A stretch of DNA of 48,937 nucleotides from Cognatishimia sp. (lineage in GTDB: Bacteria; Pseudomonadota; Alphaproteobacteria; Rhodobacterales; Rhodobacteraceae), in assembly GCA_013215215.1 (NCBI GenBank), contig JABSOU010000021.1, positions 1-48,937 on the forward strand, read 5' to 3'. A program made the position numbers and the translations under genes. The notes under the pieces were generated by a model. It saw only the letters and a program-made list of their open reading frames with translations. It was not told the DNA's origin and made no database searches. Positions 1 through 9,341 of this stretch are shown here, piece by piece. Each line of letters starts with the position of its first letter. Within the stretch, counting starts at the first letter, position 1.

Positions 1-110
1 TTGATGCGCGCCCGTTGTCGTCATTTTCGTGGCATAGGTCAATCGGCCCCATCACGGGGATGGACAGTGGTCGCGAGAGGCCTATTGTTCCCCCAAAGGG
101 AGACACCATC
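1..110. other. Intergenic sequence before the gamma-glutamyltransferase gene
   Basis: This is non-coding sequence as far as I can see. It holds the ribosome-binding site (AAAGGGAG, about 8 bases before the ATG at 111) and presumably the promoter of the next gene. A short inverted repeat, GCCCC..GGGG, lies around 46-58. No recognisable RNA gene is present. Confidence 0.5.
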
Positions 111-1688
111 ATGAGAGATTTTCACCTGCCCGGGCGATCCCCGGTTCTGGCTACGAATGGCATGTGCGCCACATCGCATCCTTTGGCGGCGCAGGTGGCT
201 GTCGACGTCTTGAAACGGGGCGGCAATGCGATGGATGCGGCCATTGCGGGTGCGGTGGTGCTTGGGATCTGCGAGCCTCAGATGACGGGGATCGGCGGGG
301 ATTGTTTCGCGCTGTTCTCGCCGGGGGGCACGGATGAGACGCTGGCGTTCAATGCGTCGGGTGTGGCCCCGGCTGGCGCGGATGCGGCTGATCTGAAGGC
401 ACGCGGTTTGGACAAGGTGCCTCTGAACACGCCCGACGCGGTGACGATGCCGACAGCTATTGCCGGCTTTTGCGAGATGTCAGAACGCTGGGGGAAACTC
501 GGCCTTGATGCGATCCTCGCACCAGCGATCCACTATGCCGAAGAGGGCGTGCCTGTCGCGCCGCGCGTGGCCTTTGATTGGGCTGTTGCGCAGGATGATC
601 TGCAAGGTCGCGCGCGGGATCTCTACCTCATGAACGGCAAGGCGCCTGTGGCTGGACAGGTCTTCCGCGCGCCAGGTCAGGCAGAGGTTTTGCGGCGCAT
701 CGCAGCCCAGGGCCGTGACGGGTTTTACACGGGCGAAGTCGCTGAGGACATGGCGCAAAGTCTGGCCGCTTTGGGTGGTACGCACACGGTCGAAGACTTC
801 GCGCACACCCGTGGGTTCCAGACCTCTCCGATCTCTGGCGACTACAAAGCCCATGATCTGATCGAGCACCCGCCAAACGGTCAGGGCGCGACGGCGATCC
901 TATTGTTGAACATCCTCAAACAATTCGACATCGCGTCGATGGACCCCTTCGGTGTCGAACGCACACATATCGAGGCCGAAGCCACCAAACTTGCCTATGA
1001 CACGCGCAACCGTTTTCTTGCGGATCCGGTTCACATGACCAAGCTGGACCACTTCTTGTCGATGGACACGGCCAAGGCGCTCGCGGGTCTGATCGATCCA
1101 AAACGCGCGATGGCCTCGGCGACGGATATCAGCGAGGCTGTCCACAAAGACACGATTTATATCACCGTGGTCGACAAGGATCGCATGTCCGTGTCGCTGA
1201 TCTATTCGATCTTTCACAGCTTCGGTTCTGGCATTGCGTCCGACAAATTCGGCATCCTGTTTCAGAACCGCGGCGCGGGGTTCAGCCTGCAAGACGGGCA
1301 CCCAAATCTCTTGGCCGCAGGCAAGCGCCCGATGCACACGATCATCCCCGGAATGCTTGCCAAAGACAGAGCCCCGATCATGCCATTTGGCGTCATGGGC
1401 GGGCAGTATCAGCCCAACGGCCATGCGCGCCTGTTGAGCAATATTCTGGACTTTGGAATGGATCCGCAAACCGCTATCGACGCACCCCGCGCCTTTGCTG
1501 AAGGCGACACCCTTAAGATCGAACGCAGCTATGCGCCTGAGGTTGTTCAGAAACTTTCTGAAATGGGTCACAAGATCGAAGTTCCAGAGACCGCGATCGG
1601 CGGCGCTCAGGCGATCATGATGCGTGAAAATGGCGTGCTCGAGGGCGGCTCTGACCCGCGCAAAGACGGCTGCGCGCTCGGCTACTAA
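111..1688 (+). CDS. ggt: Gamma-glutamyltransferase family protein
   Basis: The 525-residue protein belongs to the N-terminal nucleophile hydrolases that cleave gamma-glutamyl bonds of glutathione-like compounds. The early segment with GGNAMDAAIAGAVVLG and MTGIGGDCF is typical of the large-subunit N-terminus. The autocatalytic Thr of the small subunit is expected at about Thr348 in HKDTIYITVVD, followed by SIFHSFGSGI and the C-terminal GGSDPRKDG. An open frame continues upstream to 15, but ATG 111 is preferred because AAAGGGAG precedes it and homology starts shortly after. No signal peptide is evident, so it is probably cytoplasmic like many roseobacter GGT-family members. The exact substrate cannot be read from the sequence. 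Transcription appears monocistronic, convergent with hspQ. Confidence 0.9.
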   Translation: MRDFHLPGRSPVLATNGMCATSHPLAAQVAVDVLKRGGNAMDAAIAGAVVLGICEPQMTGIGGDCFALFSPGGTDETLAFNASGVAPAGADAADLKARGLDKVPLNTPDAVTMPTAIAGFCEMSERWGKLGLDAILAPAIHYAEEGVPVAPRVAFDWAVAQDDLQGRARDLYLMNGKAPVAGQVFRAPGQAEVLRRIAAQGRDGFYTGEVAEDMAQSLAALGGTHTVEDFAHTRGFQTSPISGDYKAHDLIEHPPNGQGATAILLLNILKQFDIASMDPFGVERTHIEAEATKLAYDTRNRFLADPVHMTKLDHFLSMDTAKALAGLIDPKRAMASATDISEAVHKDTIYITVVDKDRMSVSLIYSIFHSFGSGIASDKFGILFQNRGAGFSLQDGHPNLLAAGKRPMHTIIPGMLAKDRAPIMPFGVMGGQYQPNGHARLLSNILDFGMDPQTAIDAPRAFAEGDTLKIERSYAPEVVQKLSEMGHKIEVPETAIGGAQAIMMRENGVLEGGSDPRKDGCALGY

Positions 1689-1691
1689 CCA

Positions 1692-1720
1692 CAAAAAAGG
1701 CGGCTCTCAAAGCCGCCTGA
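1692..1720 (-). terminator. Intrinsic terminator of hspQ
   Basis: The perfect 8-bp stem AGGCGGCT / AGCCGCCT (1698-1705 with 1711-1718) is followed on the minus strand by a run of six U. It lies directly after the hspQ stop. It could also slow transcription arriving from the converging gamma-glutamyltransferase gene. Confidence 0.8.
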
Positions 1721-1724
1721 TATA

Positions 1725-2051
1725 TCAGTTCATGTTGAAATGAAGCGGGTATTGCCCGTCCTCAAAGGGACCGAAGAGATCGCCGATATCAGGGTGATCG
1801 ACCGGCTCACCGGAGTAGTCTGCGATCAGGTTCTGCTCGGACACATAGGCCACGTAATAGCTCTGATCGTTTTCGGCCAGAAGGTGATAGAAGGGCTGTT
1901 CCTTCACAGGACGGCTGTCTTCCGGGATCGCGTCATACCATTCCTCGGTATTTGCGAACTCTGGGTCTACGTCGAACACCACACCCCGAAACGGGTGTTT
2001 GCGGTGTCGGACGACTTGCCCAAGATGATATTTTGCACGCGTCGTATTCAT
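1725..2051 (-). CDS. hspQ: Heat shock protein HspQ (YccV family)
   Basis: The 108-residue protein matches the HspQ / hemimethylated-DNA-binding (YccV) family across its whole length. It has the N-terminal YHLGQVVRHRKHPFRGVVFDV strand region, then PFYHLLAENDQSYYVAYVSEQNL and a GDLFGPFEDGQYPL tail. In E. coli HspQ is a heat-shock-induced cytoplasmic protein that acts as a specificity-enhancing factor for Lon and was earlier described as binding hemimethylated DNA. The gene stands alone, with its own terminator and a divergent promoter region shared with the lytic transglycosylase gene. I could not identify a convincing RpoH promoter by eye. Confidence 0.93.
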   Translation of the reverse strand: MNTTRAKYHLGQVVRHRKHPFRGVVFDVDPEFANTEEWYDAIPEDSRPVKEQPFYHLLAENDQSYYVAYVSEQNLIADYSGEPVDHPDIGDLFGPFEDGQYPLHFNMN

Positions 2052-2285
2052 AACAGTCAGCCCCTACCCGCCCACTTTACCGCCTACAAGTGGGCACTGT
2101 CCATTTTTAGGTAAATTTTAGGCGGAAACACACTGTCTCTTTTCAGACCGGCGGAACTCGGGGGAAATCGGGCAGATGTGTTGCAATTCAACACTTTGTT
2201 ACGCGGGTTTTCGCCAATTTTGTTTCCATATGAGGGACAGGTTTGGTAGATTAGTTCCAAACAAAAAACACATAGCGAGGGGCCG
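2052..2285. promoter_or_regulatory. Divergent promoter region between hspQ and the lytic transglycosylase gene
   Basis: These 234 bases lie between divergent starts and must carry both promoters. The right-hand gene has the Shine-Dalgarno GCGAGGGG just before ATG 2286. A partial inverted repeat, TAGGCGG / CCGCCTA, spans about 2087-2125. I see no tRNA or clear small-RNA structure. Confidence 0.45.
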
Positions 2286-2882
2286 ATGAGCAGATTCTTT
2301 CGCGCACTGATCATTTTGATGGTTGTCGCCTCTTGCGGCAGTCGTGGTGACAATACGGCACCGCGTAATTTGGATAATGCTTGTTCGATCATCAACGAGC
2401 GGCCGCATTATGCGCGTGCTTTCCGCAATGCAGAGCGCCGCTGGGGCGTGCCTGCGCATGTGCAGATGGCGACGATCTACCAAGAGAGCAAGTTCAAATC
2501 GCGCGCCCGCACGCCGTATCGCTATGTGCTGGGTGTGCTGCCGATGGGCCGCGCGAGTTCTGCTTATGGCTATGCGCAGGCCGTAGATGGCACTTGGGAT
2601 GAATATCGCCGCTCCGCAGGCCGTTGGGGCGCGAAACGGGACGACATTGGCGACGCCACGGATTTCATGGGCTGGTACATGAGCAAGTCCAAATCAGGCC
2701 TTGGCATTCCACTGCATGACGCGCGCAACCAGTATCTTGCCTATCACGAAGGCCGCACAGGCTATAAACGCGGGACATGGCGCAACAAAGACTGGCTGGT
2801 CCGCATCGCCGGAGAAGTCGCCTCGCGCGCAAATATGTATGAGCGTCAGCTGGCCACTTGCCGTCGCTATCGCCGCGCTTAA
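2286..2882 (+). CDS. Lytic transglycosylase (SLT domain) lipoprotein
   Basis: The 198-residue protein starts with a lipoprotein signal peptide whose lipobox VASC ends at Cys17. A single SLT / lysozyme-like domain follows. The likely catalytic Glu is Glu67 in ATIYQESKF, with the family motif SSAYGYAQA and a later YLAYHEGRTGYKRGTW. Such enzymes cut the MurNAc-GlcNAc bond of peptidoglycan non-hydrolytically to give 1,6-anhydroMurNAc. It is therefore probably anchored to an envelope membrane facing the periplasm. It closely resembles the stand-alone transglycosylases of Rhodobacterales and carries no peptidoglycan-binding module. Its stop codon overlaps the convergent lolA stop by 4 bp (TTAA). 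Confidence 0.9.
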   Translation: MSRFFRALIILMVVASCGSRGDNTAPRNLDNACSIINERPHYARAFRNAERRWGVPAHVQMATIYQESKFKSRARTPYRYVLGVLPMGRASSAYGYAQAVDGTWDEYRRSAGRWGAKRDDIGDATDFMGWYMSKSKSGLGIPLHDARNQYLAYHEGRTGYKRGTWRNKDWLVRIAGEVASRANMYERQLATCRRYRRA

Positions 2883-3508
2883 CGGTCTTCCTCGGGCACC
2901 AACTCGTCGATCATTTTCGAGATGTTGAACATCTGATTGTCGATTTCAACGTCTTCGTTGAAGTCATCAAGCGCGACCATCGTGTTGCCGCCATGGGCAT
3001 CAAAGGTCACCCATCCTTTGAGGGTCGTAGGGTTTGACGTGAAACGCAGCTGGATCGAGCCATATTCCGGACGCTTTGGGTCCATAGCTTCCACATAGGT
3101 GTGGCTTCCATCAAACCCATGGCCGACGACCATTTTCTGATCCGTCAGATCCACATTGCGTTCCAGCAACAACCACAACGGCGTGCGCCGCACCGGATAG
3201 CGTTCCGGTGGCTGATTGGATTTCTTGTCAAAGATCGCAAGGCTACCGCCAAAGGCCATCATCAGACCCGCATCTGGTTCATCATATTCCAGCCGGATAC
3301 GGCCCGGACGTTTCAGCCACAAAAGCCCTGTCGAAATCGAATTATCCCAGTTCACCTGCGTAAAACTGGTTTCCACTGATCCCAGATCGTTCAGATAGGC
3401 CGAGAGTTCCTCAAGCGAGAGCTCACGTTGTTCTCGCTCCTGAGCGAGGGTTGCGAGCGGGAGCGCCGCGAGGAGCGAGGCTGCGATAAGTAGGCTGCGT
3501 CTTTTCAT
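2879..3508 (-). CDS. lolA: Outer-membrane lipoprotein carrier protein LolA
   Basis: This is a 209-residue periplasmic protein with a Sec signal peptide, predicted cleavage near TLA22. LolA escorts mature lipoproteins from the LolCDE transporter to the outer membrane. Family signs are the SVETSFTQVNWDNS segment, the GLLWLKRPGRIRLEYDEP strand pair and the C-terminal PTTLKGWVTFDAHG region. The gene follows ftsK on the same strand after a terminator-like hairpin, so it is at least partly uncoupled from it. No LolB gene is present nearby. Its stop shares the TTAA overlap with the upstream convergent lipoprotein gene. Confidence 0.92.
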   Translation of the reverse strand: MKRRSLLIAASLLAALPLATLAQEREQRELSLEELSAYLNDLGSVETSFTQVNWDNSISTGLLWLKRPGRIRLEYDEPDAGLMMAFGGSLAIFDKKSNQPPERYPVRRTPLWLLLERNVDLTDQKMVVGHGFDGSHTYVEAMDPKRPEYGSIQLRFTSNPTTLKGWVTFDAHGGNTMVALDDFNEDVEIDNQMFNISKMIDELVPEEDR

Positions 3509-3525
3509 ATCTCTAACCTAAGCAA

Positions 3526-3555
3526 GAAAGGCGCGAGGAACACCCCGCGCCTTTT
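3526..3555 (-). terminator. Probable terminator after ftsK
   Basis: The GC-rich stem AAAGGCGCG / CGCGCCTTT lies between the ftsK stop and the lolA start on the minus strand, with a short U-rich tail. It would end or attenuate the ftsK transcript before lolA. Confidence 0.6.
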
Positions 3556-3589
3556 CAGGTTTCTGTGACTGCGGCAGGAAACCGCCGTA

Positions 3590-6442
3590 TTAATGTTGTT
3601 CCGGCACAAGGATCTCGCGCTTGCCCACATGGTTGGCCGAGGACACAACGCCTTCGTCTTCCATCTGCTCAACCAGCCGCGCGGCTTTGTTGTAGCCAAT
3701 CGCCAGTTTGCGCTGGATATAAGACGTCGAGCATTTGCGATCCTTGATCACAATCGCCACTGCCTGATCGTAAAGCGCGTCTTCGCCATTGGTGTTGCCA
3801 CCGAGGCCAAGCACCGCGTCGATATTGTCCGCCTTCTCTTCCGCAGGCCCGTCGACCACGCCGCCGATGTATTCGGGCTCGCCAAAGGACTTCAGGTGGT
3901 TCACGATCTCTTCGACCTCTTCATCGCTGACGAACGGTCCGTGGCAACGAGTGATCTTGGCACCGCCCGCCATGTAAAGCATGTCGCCCATGCCCAAGAG
4001 TTGCTCTGCGCCCATTTCACCCAGAATGGTGCGGCTATCGACTTTCGAGGTCACCTGGAAGGAAATCCGGGTCGGGAAGTTCGCTTTGATCGTACCGGTA
4101 ATCACGTCCACCGACGGACGCTGGGTCGCCATGATGATGTGAATGCCCGAGGCCCGTGCCATCTGTGCCAGACGCTGGATACAGGCCTCGATCTCTTTGC
4201 CCGCGACCATCATCAGGTCAGCCATCTCGTCCACGACGACGACGATGTAAGGCATTTTCACCGGTTGGATCGACTCAGTTTCAAAGATCGGCTCGCCGGT
4301 CTCGTCATCAAAGCCGGTCTGAACCGTGCGTTCAAACATCTCGCCTTTTTTCAGCGCATCCTCGACGCGGCTGTTGTAGCCGTCGATGTTGCGCACACCC
4401 ATCTTGGACATCTTGCGATAGCGATCTTCCATCTCGCCCACAGTCCATTTCAGAGCCACAACCGCCTTTTTCGGATCGGTCACAACGGGGCTCAGCAGGT
4501 GCGGGATGCCGTCATAAACCGAAAGTTCCAGCATCTTTGGATCGATCATGATCATCCGGCATTCTTCCGGCGTCAGCTTGTAGAGCAGCGACAGGATCAT
4601 CGTGTTGATCGCCACAGACTTACCCGAACCCGTCGTACCCGCGATCAAAAGGTGAGGCATCTTAGCGAGGTTCGCCACAACCGGATCCCCGCCAATGTCC
4701 TTGCCCAAGGCCAGAGGCAGCTTGCGATTGCCTGCCTCGTATTCCCGGCTGGACAGAATCTCGCGGAACGCCACCATCTCGCGTTTGTCGTTTGGCAGTT
4801 CGATCCCGATGACGGAACGCCCCGGAACGGTGGAGACACGCGCCGACAAGGCCGCCATGGAACGGGCGATGTCATCGGCAAGACCGATCACTCGGCTCGC
4901 TTTCAATCCGGGCGCAGGTTCGAGTTCATACATGGTGACAACCGGACCCGGACGCACCGAAACGATCTCTCCTTTGACGCCGTAGTCGTCCAGTACGGTT
5001 TCCAGCATCCGCGCGTTTTCCTCGAGCGCCTCGTCGCTGAGGTGGTGACGCTCAATCGTGTCAGGGCTGGTCAACAGGGACAAAGGCGGCAACTCATAGG
5101 CCTGCGCGTTGTCTTCAAAGGCCAGTTGCGGTTGGGCTTCGGCTTTGGCACGCGCCGAAGGTTTCGTGGCCTTGCGCGTGTGTTGCACGACTTTCTTAGG
5201 TTCGCTTACCGGAACCTGCGGCGCCGTACGTTGCACCGGAATATGCGAGACGGCGGGTTCGATCTCTTCGACCAGTGGTTCTTCCTCGACTGGCGCCATT
5301 GGGATGTCCAACGTTGGCTCTGGCTGAACCATCGCTTTTGCCGTCAACGGAGGCTCTGCGCGGAACCCAGTCTCAGCCGCCGGAGTCATCACGACTTGCT
5401 CTTGCTGAGGCGCAGGCGCTGCGGCCTGACGGGCCATATCCAGATCCTGCGCATAAACCGGCTGACGGTTGCGCAGGCGGGATTTCACCACATCCGCGAT
5501 CTTTTCTTTGATGCGATCTTCGCCGGGAAGGGCCTCGACATGCGCCACTGGAGTAGCTTCGACCAGCTCAGGCTCTGGCATTTTCTCGGGCATTGGCTCG
5601 GGCCGTTTCACAAGGCCGGGCACGCGTGCCAAAAGGCTGGGGCGTTCGTCTTCGATATAAGGCTCTTCGTCTTCATAGACGATCTCATCGCCAACGGCCT
5701 CAGCCCATCCGTTCTGCTGCATCGCAGCCGCATGTGCCTCGCGACGATCCTGACGACGCGCCTGCACAGCGTGTGCTGCCGCGACCGCACCATGCGCACC
5801 ACGACCCAAGGCGGTCATCAAGGTTGCATAGCTCATGATCACGCCAACGATCAGGAACTTCGTGCCCCAGCGCAGTTCAGGGCCAGTCACGCCCATTACG
5901 AACAACAAGAAGAACAAGGCCGCGATTCCAAAGATCACAGACATAAGCTTCAGACCAATCGCAGCACTCATCGGCAGGAAGTTCAGCACGGCCCCCAGAA
6001 TGGTATCGCCAAATAGGCCACCCAAACCAAAGGCATGGGTCCACCCAGCGCCCGGCACCAAAGTGGCCGCATAAACAGAGGCCACCGCAATCGCGATGGG
6101 CGCGAAAATCACGCGGCTGAGTGCCTGATCTTCGCCGATATGAAAGGCAAAGCGCATGCCCCAGGCGATTGCGATCAGAGCAATCCCCCAGCTTCCACCG
6201 CCGATGATCATAAACAGAGGGGCTGCAAGCGATGCGCCAAAGCGACCCAAGAGGTTCTGCACCGGCGCGTCCGTCGCGCTCATCCAGTTGGGGTCATCCG
6301 GCGTGTAGGATCCGATCATCCCCGCAGCCAAAAGCCCCACAACAACCAGAGCGATCCCGATCAGCTCTTTGCCTCGCCGTTCAATCGCCGCCTGCATATC
6401 GCTGTCAAACAATGGATCCCGACCTCGTGCCTGATACGCCAT
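3590..6442 (-). CDS. ftsK: DNA translocase FtsK
   Basis: This is a 950-residue FtsK/SpoIIIE-type motor. It couples cell division to chromosome segregation by pumping DNA through the septum and activating XerCD at dif. Four hydrophobic segments lie within about the first 190 residues. A Pro/Glu/Ala-rich linker (about 200-450) follows, then the motor domain with Walker A GTTGSGKS near residue 605 and Walker [11 protein letters not shown] near 735. The C-terminal winged-helix gamma domain (about 885-950) contains [22 protein letters not shown] 6442 has GAGGG about 7 bases upstream. A TTG at 6454 in frame would overlap the aminotransferase stop by 4 bases and is the alternative start. The gene is probably cotranscribed with the aminotransferase. 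Confidence 0.96.
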   Translation of the reverse strand: MAYQARGRDPLFDSDMQAAIERRGKELIGIALVVVGLLAAGMIGSYTPDDPNWMSATDAPVQNLLGRFGASLAAPLFMIIGGGSWGIALIAIAWGMRFAFHIGEDQALSRVIFAPIAIAVASVYAATLVPGAGWTHAFGLGGLFGDTILGAVLNFLPMSAAIGLKLMSVIFGIAALFFLLFVMGVTGPELRWGTKFLIVGVIMSYATLMTALGRGAHGAVAAAHAVQARRQDRREAHAAAMQQNGWAEAVGDEIVYEDEEPYIEDERPSLLARVPGLVKRPEPMPEKMPEPELVEATPVAHVEALPGEDRIKEKIADVVKSRLRNRQPVYAQDLDMARQAAAPAPQQEQVVMTPAAETGFRAEPPLTAKAMVQPEPTLDIPMAPVEEEPLVEEIEPAVSHIPVQRTAPQVPVSEPKKVVQHTRKATKPSARAKAEAQPQLAFEDNAQAYELPPLSLLTSPDTIERHHLSDEALEENARMLETVLDDYGVKGEIVSVRPGPVVTMYELEPAPGLKASRVIGLADDIARSMAALSARVSTVPGRSVIGIELPNDKREMVAFREILSSREYEAGNRKLPLALGKDIGGDPVVANLAKMPHLLIAGTTGSGKSVAINTMILSLLYKLTPEECRMIMIDPKMLELSVYDGIPHLLSPVVTDPKKAVVALKWTVGEMEDRYRKMSKMGVRNIDGYNSRVEDALKKGEMFERTVQTGFDDETGEPIFETESIQPVKMPYIVVVVDEMADLMMVAGKEIEACIQRLAQMARASGIHIIMATQRPSVDVITGTIKANFPTRISFQVTSKVDSRTILGEMGAEQLLGMGDMLYMAGGAKITRCHGPFVSDEEVEEIVNHLKSFGEPEYIGGVVDGPAEEKADNIDAVLGLGGNTNGEDALYDQAVAIVIKDRKCSTSYIQRKLAIGYNKAARLVEQMEDEGVVSSANHVGKREILVPEQH

Positions 6443-6450
6443 CTTTACCC

Positions 6451-7635
6451 TCAATCTTCTTTATAAAGACAATCGCGCAGCGTTCTCAGCGCAGCTTCGA
6501 CGTCTTTTATTGGGGCCACCAAGGCGACCCTTATATAGGTTTTGCCGGGGTTCTCCCCGTTCACGTCCCGGCTCAGATACGCGCCCGGAAGCACGCGGAT
6601 ACCGGTCTCTTTCCACAGCTTCAGGGCTGCGGCTTCGCCGTCTTCGACGGGCAACCAGAGGAAAAATCCTGCCTGAGGGCTCAAATAGCCCGGCAGCCCC
6701 TGGAAAATCTGATCTGCGATGTCGAATTTTTCCGCATATAGGCGGCGGTTTTCTTCGACATGGGTTTCGTCGGCCCAGACCTTCTCTGCGACGCGCTGCA
6801 ACGGCAGGGGCAGAGGCGCGCCCGAATAGGCGCGCAGTTGTTTGATACGTTTGATGCTTTCGGGGCCACCTGCCACAAAGCCAGAGCGCAGACCCGGCAG
6901 GTTGCTGCGTTTGGACAGCGAATGGAAAATCAGAACCCGTTCGGGATCTGCACCCATGTCCTTGGCGACCTCAAGCGCGCCTTTCGGCGGCGTGTCGCGG
7001 TAGATCTCGGAATAGCATTCATCCGCAAAGATCTGGAAATCATGCTTTTCTGCTAGCGCGATCAGGTCGCGCAAGTAGGCTTCGCTCGCGACCGCACCCT
7101 GAGGATTGGAGGGCGAACAGATATAGGCGATGGCAGTGCGGTCGAGCACATCTGTAGGCAGGCTCGCATAGTCCGGCAAGAACCCGTTTTCGGCAGGTGC
7201 TGGCACAAACTCGATGTCCGCTCCCACGGAAATCCCCGCAATCATGTAGACCTGATAAAACGGGTTCGGCGTCAGAATGACAGGCTTCGCGCCGTTCTTG
7301 GTTTCCGGACAAAGCGCCATCGCCGCGTTGTACAGCCCTTCGCGCGTGCCGTTCAGCACCATGATCTGACCGTTGGCATCGACCTTCACAGAAAACCGGC
7401 GATCAATCCAATCGGCAATCGAGGCCAGCAGCTCTGGCGAGCCGTCATTGGGCGGGTATTTGTTGAAGCCAGCCATATTCTCGGCCAGCACATCTTTGAT
7501 CCAATCAGGGAAGGCATGTTTGGGTTCGCCGATCGTCATATGGACAATGGGACCCCCAGGTTCATGGGAATCCAATAGCGCGCGCAGACGCGGGAACGCA
7601 TAAGCCGGAAGGTTCGAAAACCGCTCGGGAAACAT
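6451..7635 (-). CDS. Class I/II pyridoxal-phosphate aminotransferase (DapC-like)
   Basis: The 394-residue fold-type I aminotransferase has the [15 protein letters not shown] segment (here [11 protein letters not shown]), the DECYSEIY motif and the Schiff-base Lys near residue 242 in [12 protein letters not shown], followed by [10 protein letters not shown]. It resembles the N-succinyldiaminopimelate aminotransferase group that often precedes ftsK in Rhodobacterales. A role in lysine/meso-diaminopimelate synthesis is therefore plausible but not proven, since related enzymes use other amino acids. ATG 7635 is preferred over the in-frame TTG at 7641 because GAGGCAG lies at a normal distance. It is transcribed towards and probably with ftsK. 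Confidence 0.88.
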   Translation of the reverse strand: MFPERFSNLPAYAFPRLRALLDSHEPGGPIVHMTIGEPKHAFPDWIKDVLAENMAGFNKYPPNDGSPELLASIADWIDRRFSVKVDANGQIMVLNGTREGLYNAAMALCPETKNGAKPVILTPNPFYQVYMIAGISVGADIEFVPAPAENGFLPDYASLPTDVLDRTAIAYICSPSNPQGAVASEAYLRDLIALAEKHDFQIFADECYSEIYRDTPPKGALEVAKDMGADPERVLIFHSLSKRSNLPGLRSGFVAGGPESIKRIKQLRAYSGAPLPLPLQRVAEKVWADETHVEENRRLYAEKFDIADQIFQGLPGYLSPQAGFFLWLPVEDGEAAALKLWKETGIRVLPGAYLSRDVNGENPGKTYIRVALVAPIKDVEAALRTLRDCLYKED

Positions 7636-7751
7636 ATTCAAACTGCCTCGTTGTCGGGATCATTTTTGCCCCGTTACGAACAATCTACCGAATTTTGCCT
7701 CTCAGGTCCAGAAAAACAACGCGACTCCAAGCGGTTGTGGCAAGCGTGCAA

Positions 7752-7893
7752 GCCGCGCCAAAGCTGACCCGCGGGGGAGCGGCTGGGACGTGGCTTTGTC
7801 CACTTTATGGTGGCAAAGAACATCTTCGCTGACGGCTTTGCGAAACAGAGGCCACAAAGCTGCCCCATGGGGGCGGGTCAGCTTTGGCGCGGC
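7752..7893. repeat. Perfect 21-bp inverted repeat flanking 100 bp
   Basis: The arm at 7752-7772 (beginning GCCGCGCCAAAGCTG) is the exact reverse complement of 7873-7893. The 100-base centre contains no convincing gene; a 64-codon minus-strand frame here overlaps the repeat and has no family features. The right arm belongs to a 60-bp element found again at 44328-44390. The structure sits between the aminotransferase start and the amidase stop. Confidence 0.85.
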
Positions 7894-7918
7894 GGCCTAT
7901 CGGCCTTGAGTCCGCACT
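7856..7918. repeat. Dispersed 60-bp repeat, copy 1
   Basis: The block reads AAAGCTGCCCCATGG, then the GCGGGTCAGCTTTGGCGC arm, then GGCC..GGCCTTGAGTCCGC. It is nearly identical to 44328-44390, with about four differences and one indel. Both copies end exactly at a minus-strand stop codon, here that of the amidase (7921-7923). On the minus strand the GC-rich self-complementary parts could fold after the stop and act as a terminator. Confidence 0.85.
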
Positions 7919-7920
7919 GA

Positions 7921-9258
7921 TTATTTTGCCGCCGTTAACGCCTGTTCTGCGGCAGCCGTCACACGCAGCAACCGCTCTTCCTCAAAAGGTGCTCCAAGGA
8001 ACATGATCCCGCAGCTCGGAACGCCCGTTGGCAGGGTCACCCCACAGAGCCCCATCAGATTGCCAATCCGCGTATTGCGCAGCGCCATCAAATTTTCCTG
8101 CACGTAATAGTCTTTGTCGGTCTCAAGCCGATGCACCTCGGGCGGCAGGATCGGAGACGTCGGGCAAATCACCGCATCAAATCCGGTCGTACGCTCGTTC
8201 CAAACCTCACGGATCGCGTTCAACTCATCCCAGGCTCTCACATAGTCAGCACCCGAAAACTGCCCACCGGCACGGAATCGATCCCGAATTTCGGCGAACA
8301 TCGCATCCGGATTGGCCTCGATTTCGTCCCGCCAAAGCCCATAGGCCTCTGTGGTAAAGAGAACACCCGACAATGCCATGGCACGTTCGAGTTCCGGTAC
8401 CTCGATATGCACCACACTCGCGCCTGCATCGCGCAAGACATCAACAGCATGCTCAAATCCCCGCGCCGGACCGTCGCGCAAGTCCTCCATGCCAACTGTG
8501 TCAATGATCGCAAACCGCCGCCCTTTCAGGCTGGCATTGCGTAAGTCCGCCGGCATGCTGCCTTCGAGCATGGCCAAAGCCAGCGCCGCGTCTTCTACCG
8601 AGCGGCAAAGAGGGCCAATCGTGTCGAACTTTTTACAAAGCGGAACTGTCCCGCCATCATCCAACCGCCCCCATGTCGTCTTCAAACCAACCAGATCGTT
8701 CCAAGCCGACGGGATCCGCACGGACCCTCCGGTATCGGACCCAATCGCCAAAGGCGCCAGGTCAAAAGCCACCGAGGCCGCCGCGCCAGACGACGACCCC
8801 CCGGGCACAGCATTCTTGTTGTTGATACAAGGCGGTGTCGCGGTGATGGGATTGTACCCAAGCCCCGAAAACGCCAGCTCGGACATATGCGTCTTGCCCA
8901 GACAAACTAGCCCCAGCGACGTCGCCGTCTGCAACACTTTAGCGTCCTCAGTCGGCACGCGATCTTTCAACAAAGCAGACCCCGACTCCGTCGCAACGCC
9001 CTCGGTATCAAACAGATCTTTCCAACTGACCGGCACCCCATCCAAAGGCGACAACCGCTCCCCTGCCCGCGCCCGTTCCGCAGCCGCTTCGGCCTCTGCC
9101 ATCGCACGATCATAGGTCACGCGCGCATAGATCCGGTCCTTGTGATCGCTGCTGTCAATCGCCCCCAAAAACGCCTGCGTAAGCGCCACCGGATCAATTG
9201 CCCCCTCCCCAATCTCGCGCCCCAACTGCGCAGCACTCATCTTGAGCCACTCAAACAT
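7921..9258 (-). CDS. Amidase (amidase signature family)
   Basis: The 445-residue protein carries the Ser-cisSer-Lys catalytic machinery of the amidase signature family. The Lys lies near residue 79 in GVPVSWKDLFD, and the Gly/Ser-rich PGGSSSGAAAS (near 150) precedes GSDTGGSVRIPSAW (near 175). The family hydrolyses amides ranging from indoleacetamide to glutamyl-tRNA-linked Gln, and no gatB/gatC neighbour suggests the last. The substrate is unknown. The frame is open up to 9342, but ATG 9258 has GAGGGG at correct spacing. The longer start would run into the divergent UbiH gene. It is therefore divergent from the UbiH-type hydroxylase with about 80 bp between. Confidence 0.88.
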   Translation of the reverse strand: MFEWLKMSAAQLGREIGEGAIDPVALTQAFLGAIDSSDHKDRIYARVTYDRAMAEAEAAAERARAGERLSPLDGVPVSWKDLFDTEGVATESGSALLKDRVPTEDAKVLQTATSLGLVCLGKTHMSELAFSGLGYNPITATPPCINNKNAVPGGSSSGAAASVAFDLAPLAIGSDTGGSVRIPSAWNDLVGLKTTWGRLDDGGTVPLCKKFDTIGPLCRSVEDAALALAMLEGSMPADLRNASLKGRRFAIIDTVGMEDLRDGPARGFEHAVDVLRDAGASVVHIEVPELERAMALSGVLFTTEAYGLWRDEIEANPDAMFAEIRDRFRAGGQFSGADYVRAWDELNAIREVWNERTTGFDAVICPTSPILPPEVHRLETDKDYYVQENLMALRNTRIGNLMGLCGVTLPTGVPSCGIMFLGAPFEEERLLRVTAAAEQALTAAK

Positions 9259-9341
9259 GCCCATCCCCTCGGAAATTTTCTGAACGGTAGCGGCCCAAAG
9301 GCGCATGGACAATCCCGAAGTGAGACGCATATTGAGAAGCA

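Noticed and set aside
3593..6016. 807-codon open frame opposite ftsK
   Set aside because: High-G+C shadow of ftsK: it has no family similarity and is rich in His/Arg as antisense frames are.
7674..7868. Open frame inside the inverted-repeat region
   Set aside because: It is made mostly of repeat sequence, with no ribosome site and no similarity.
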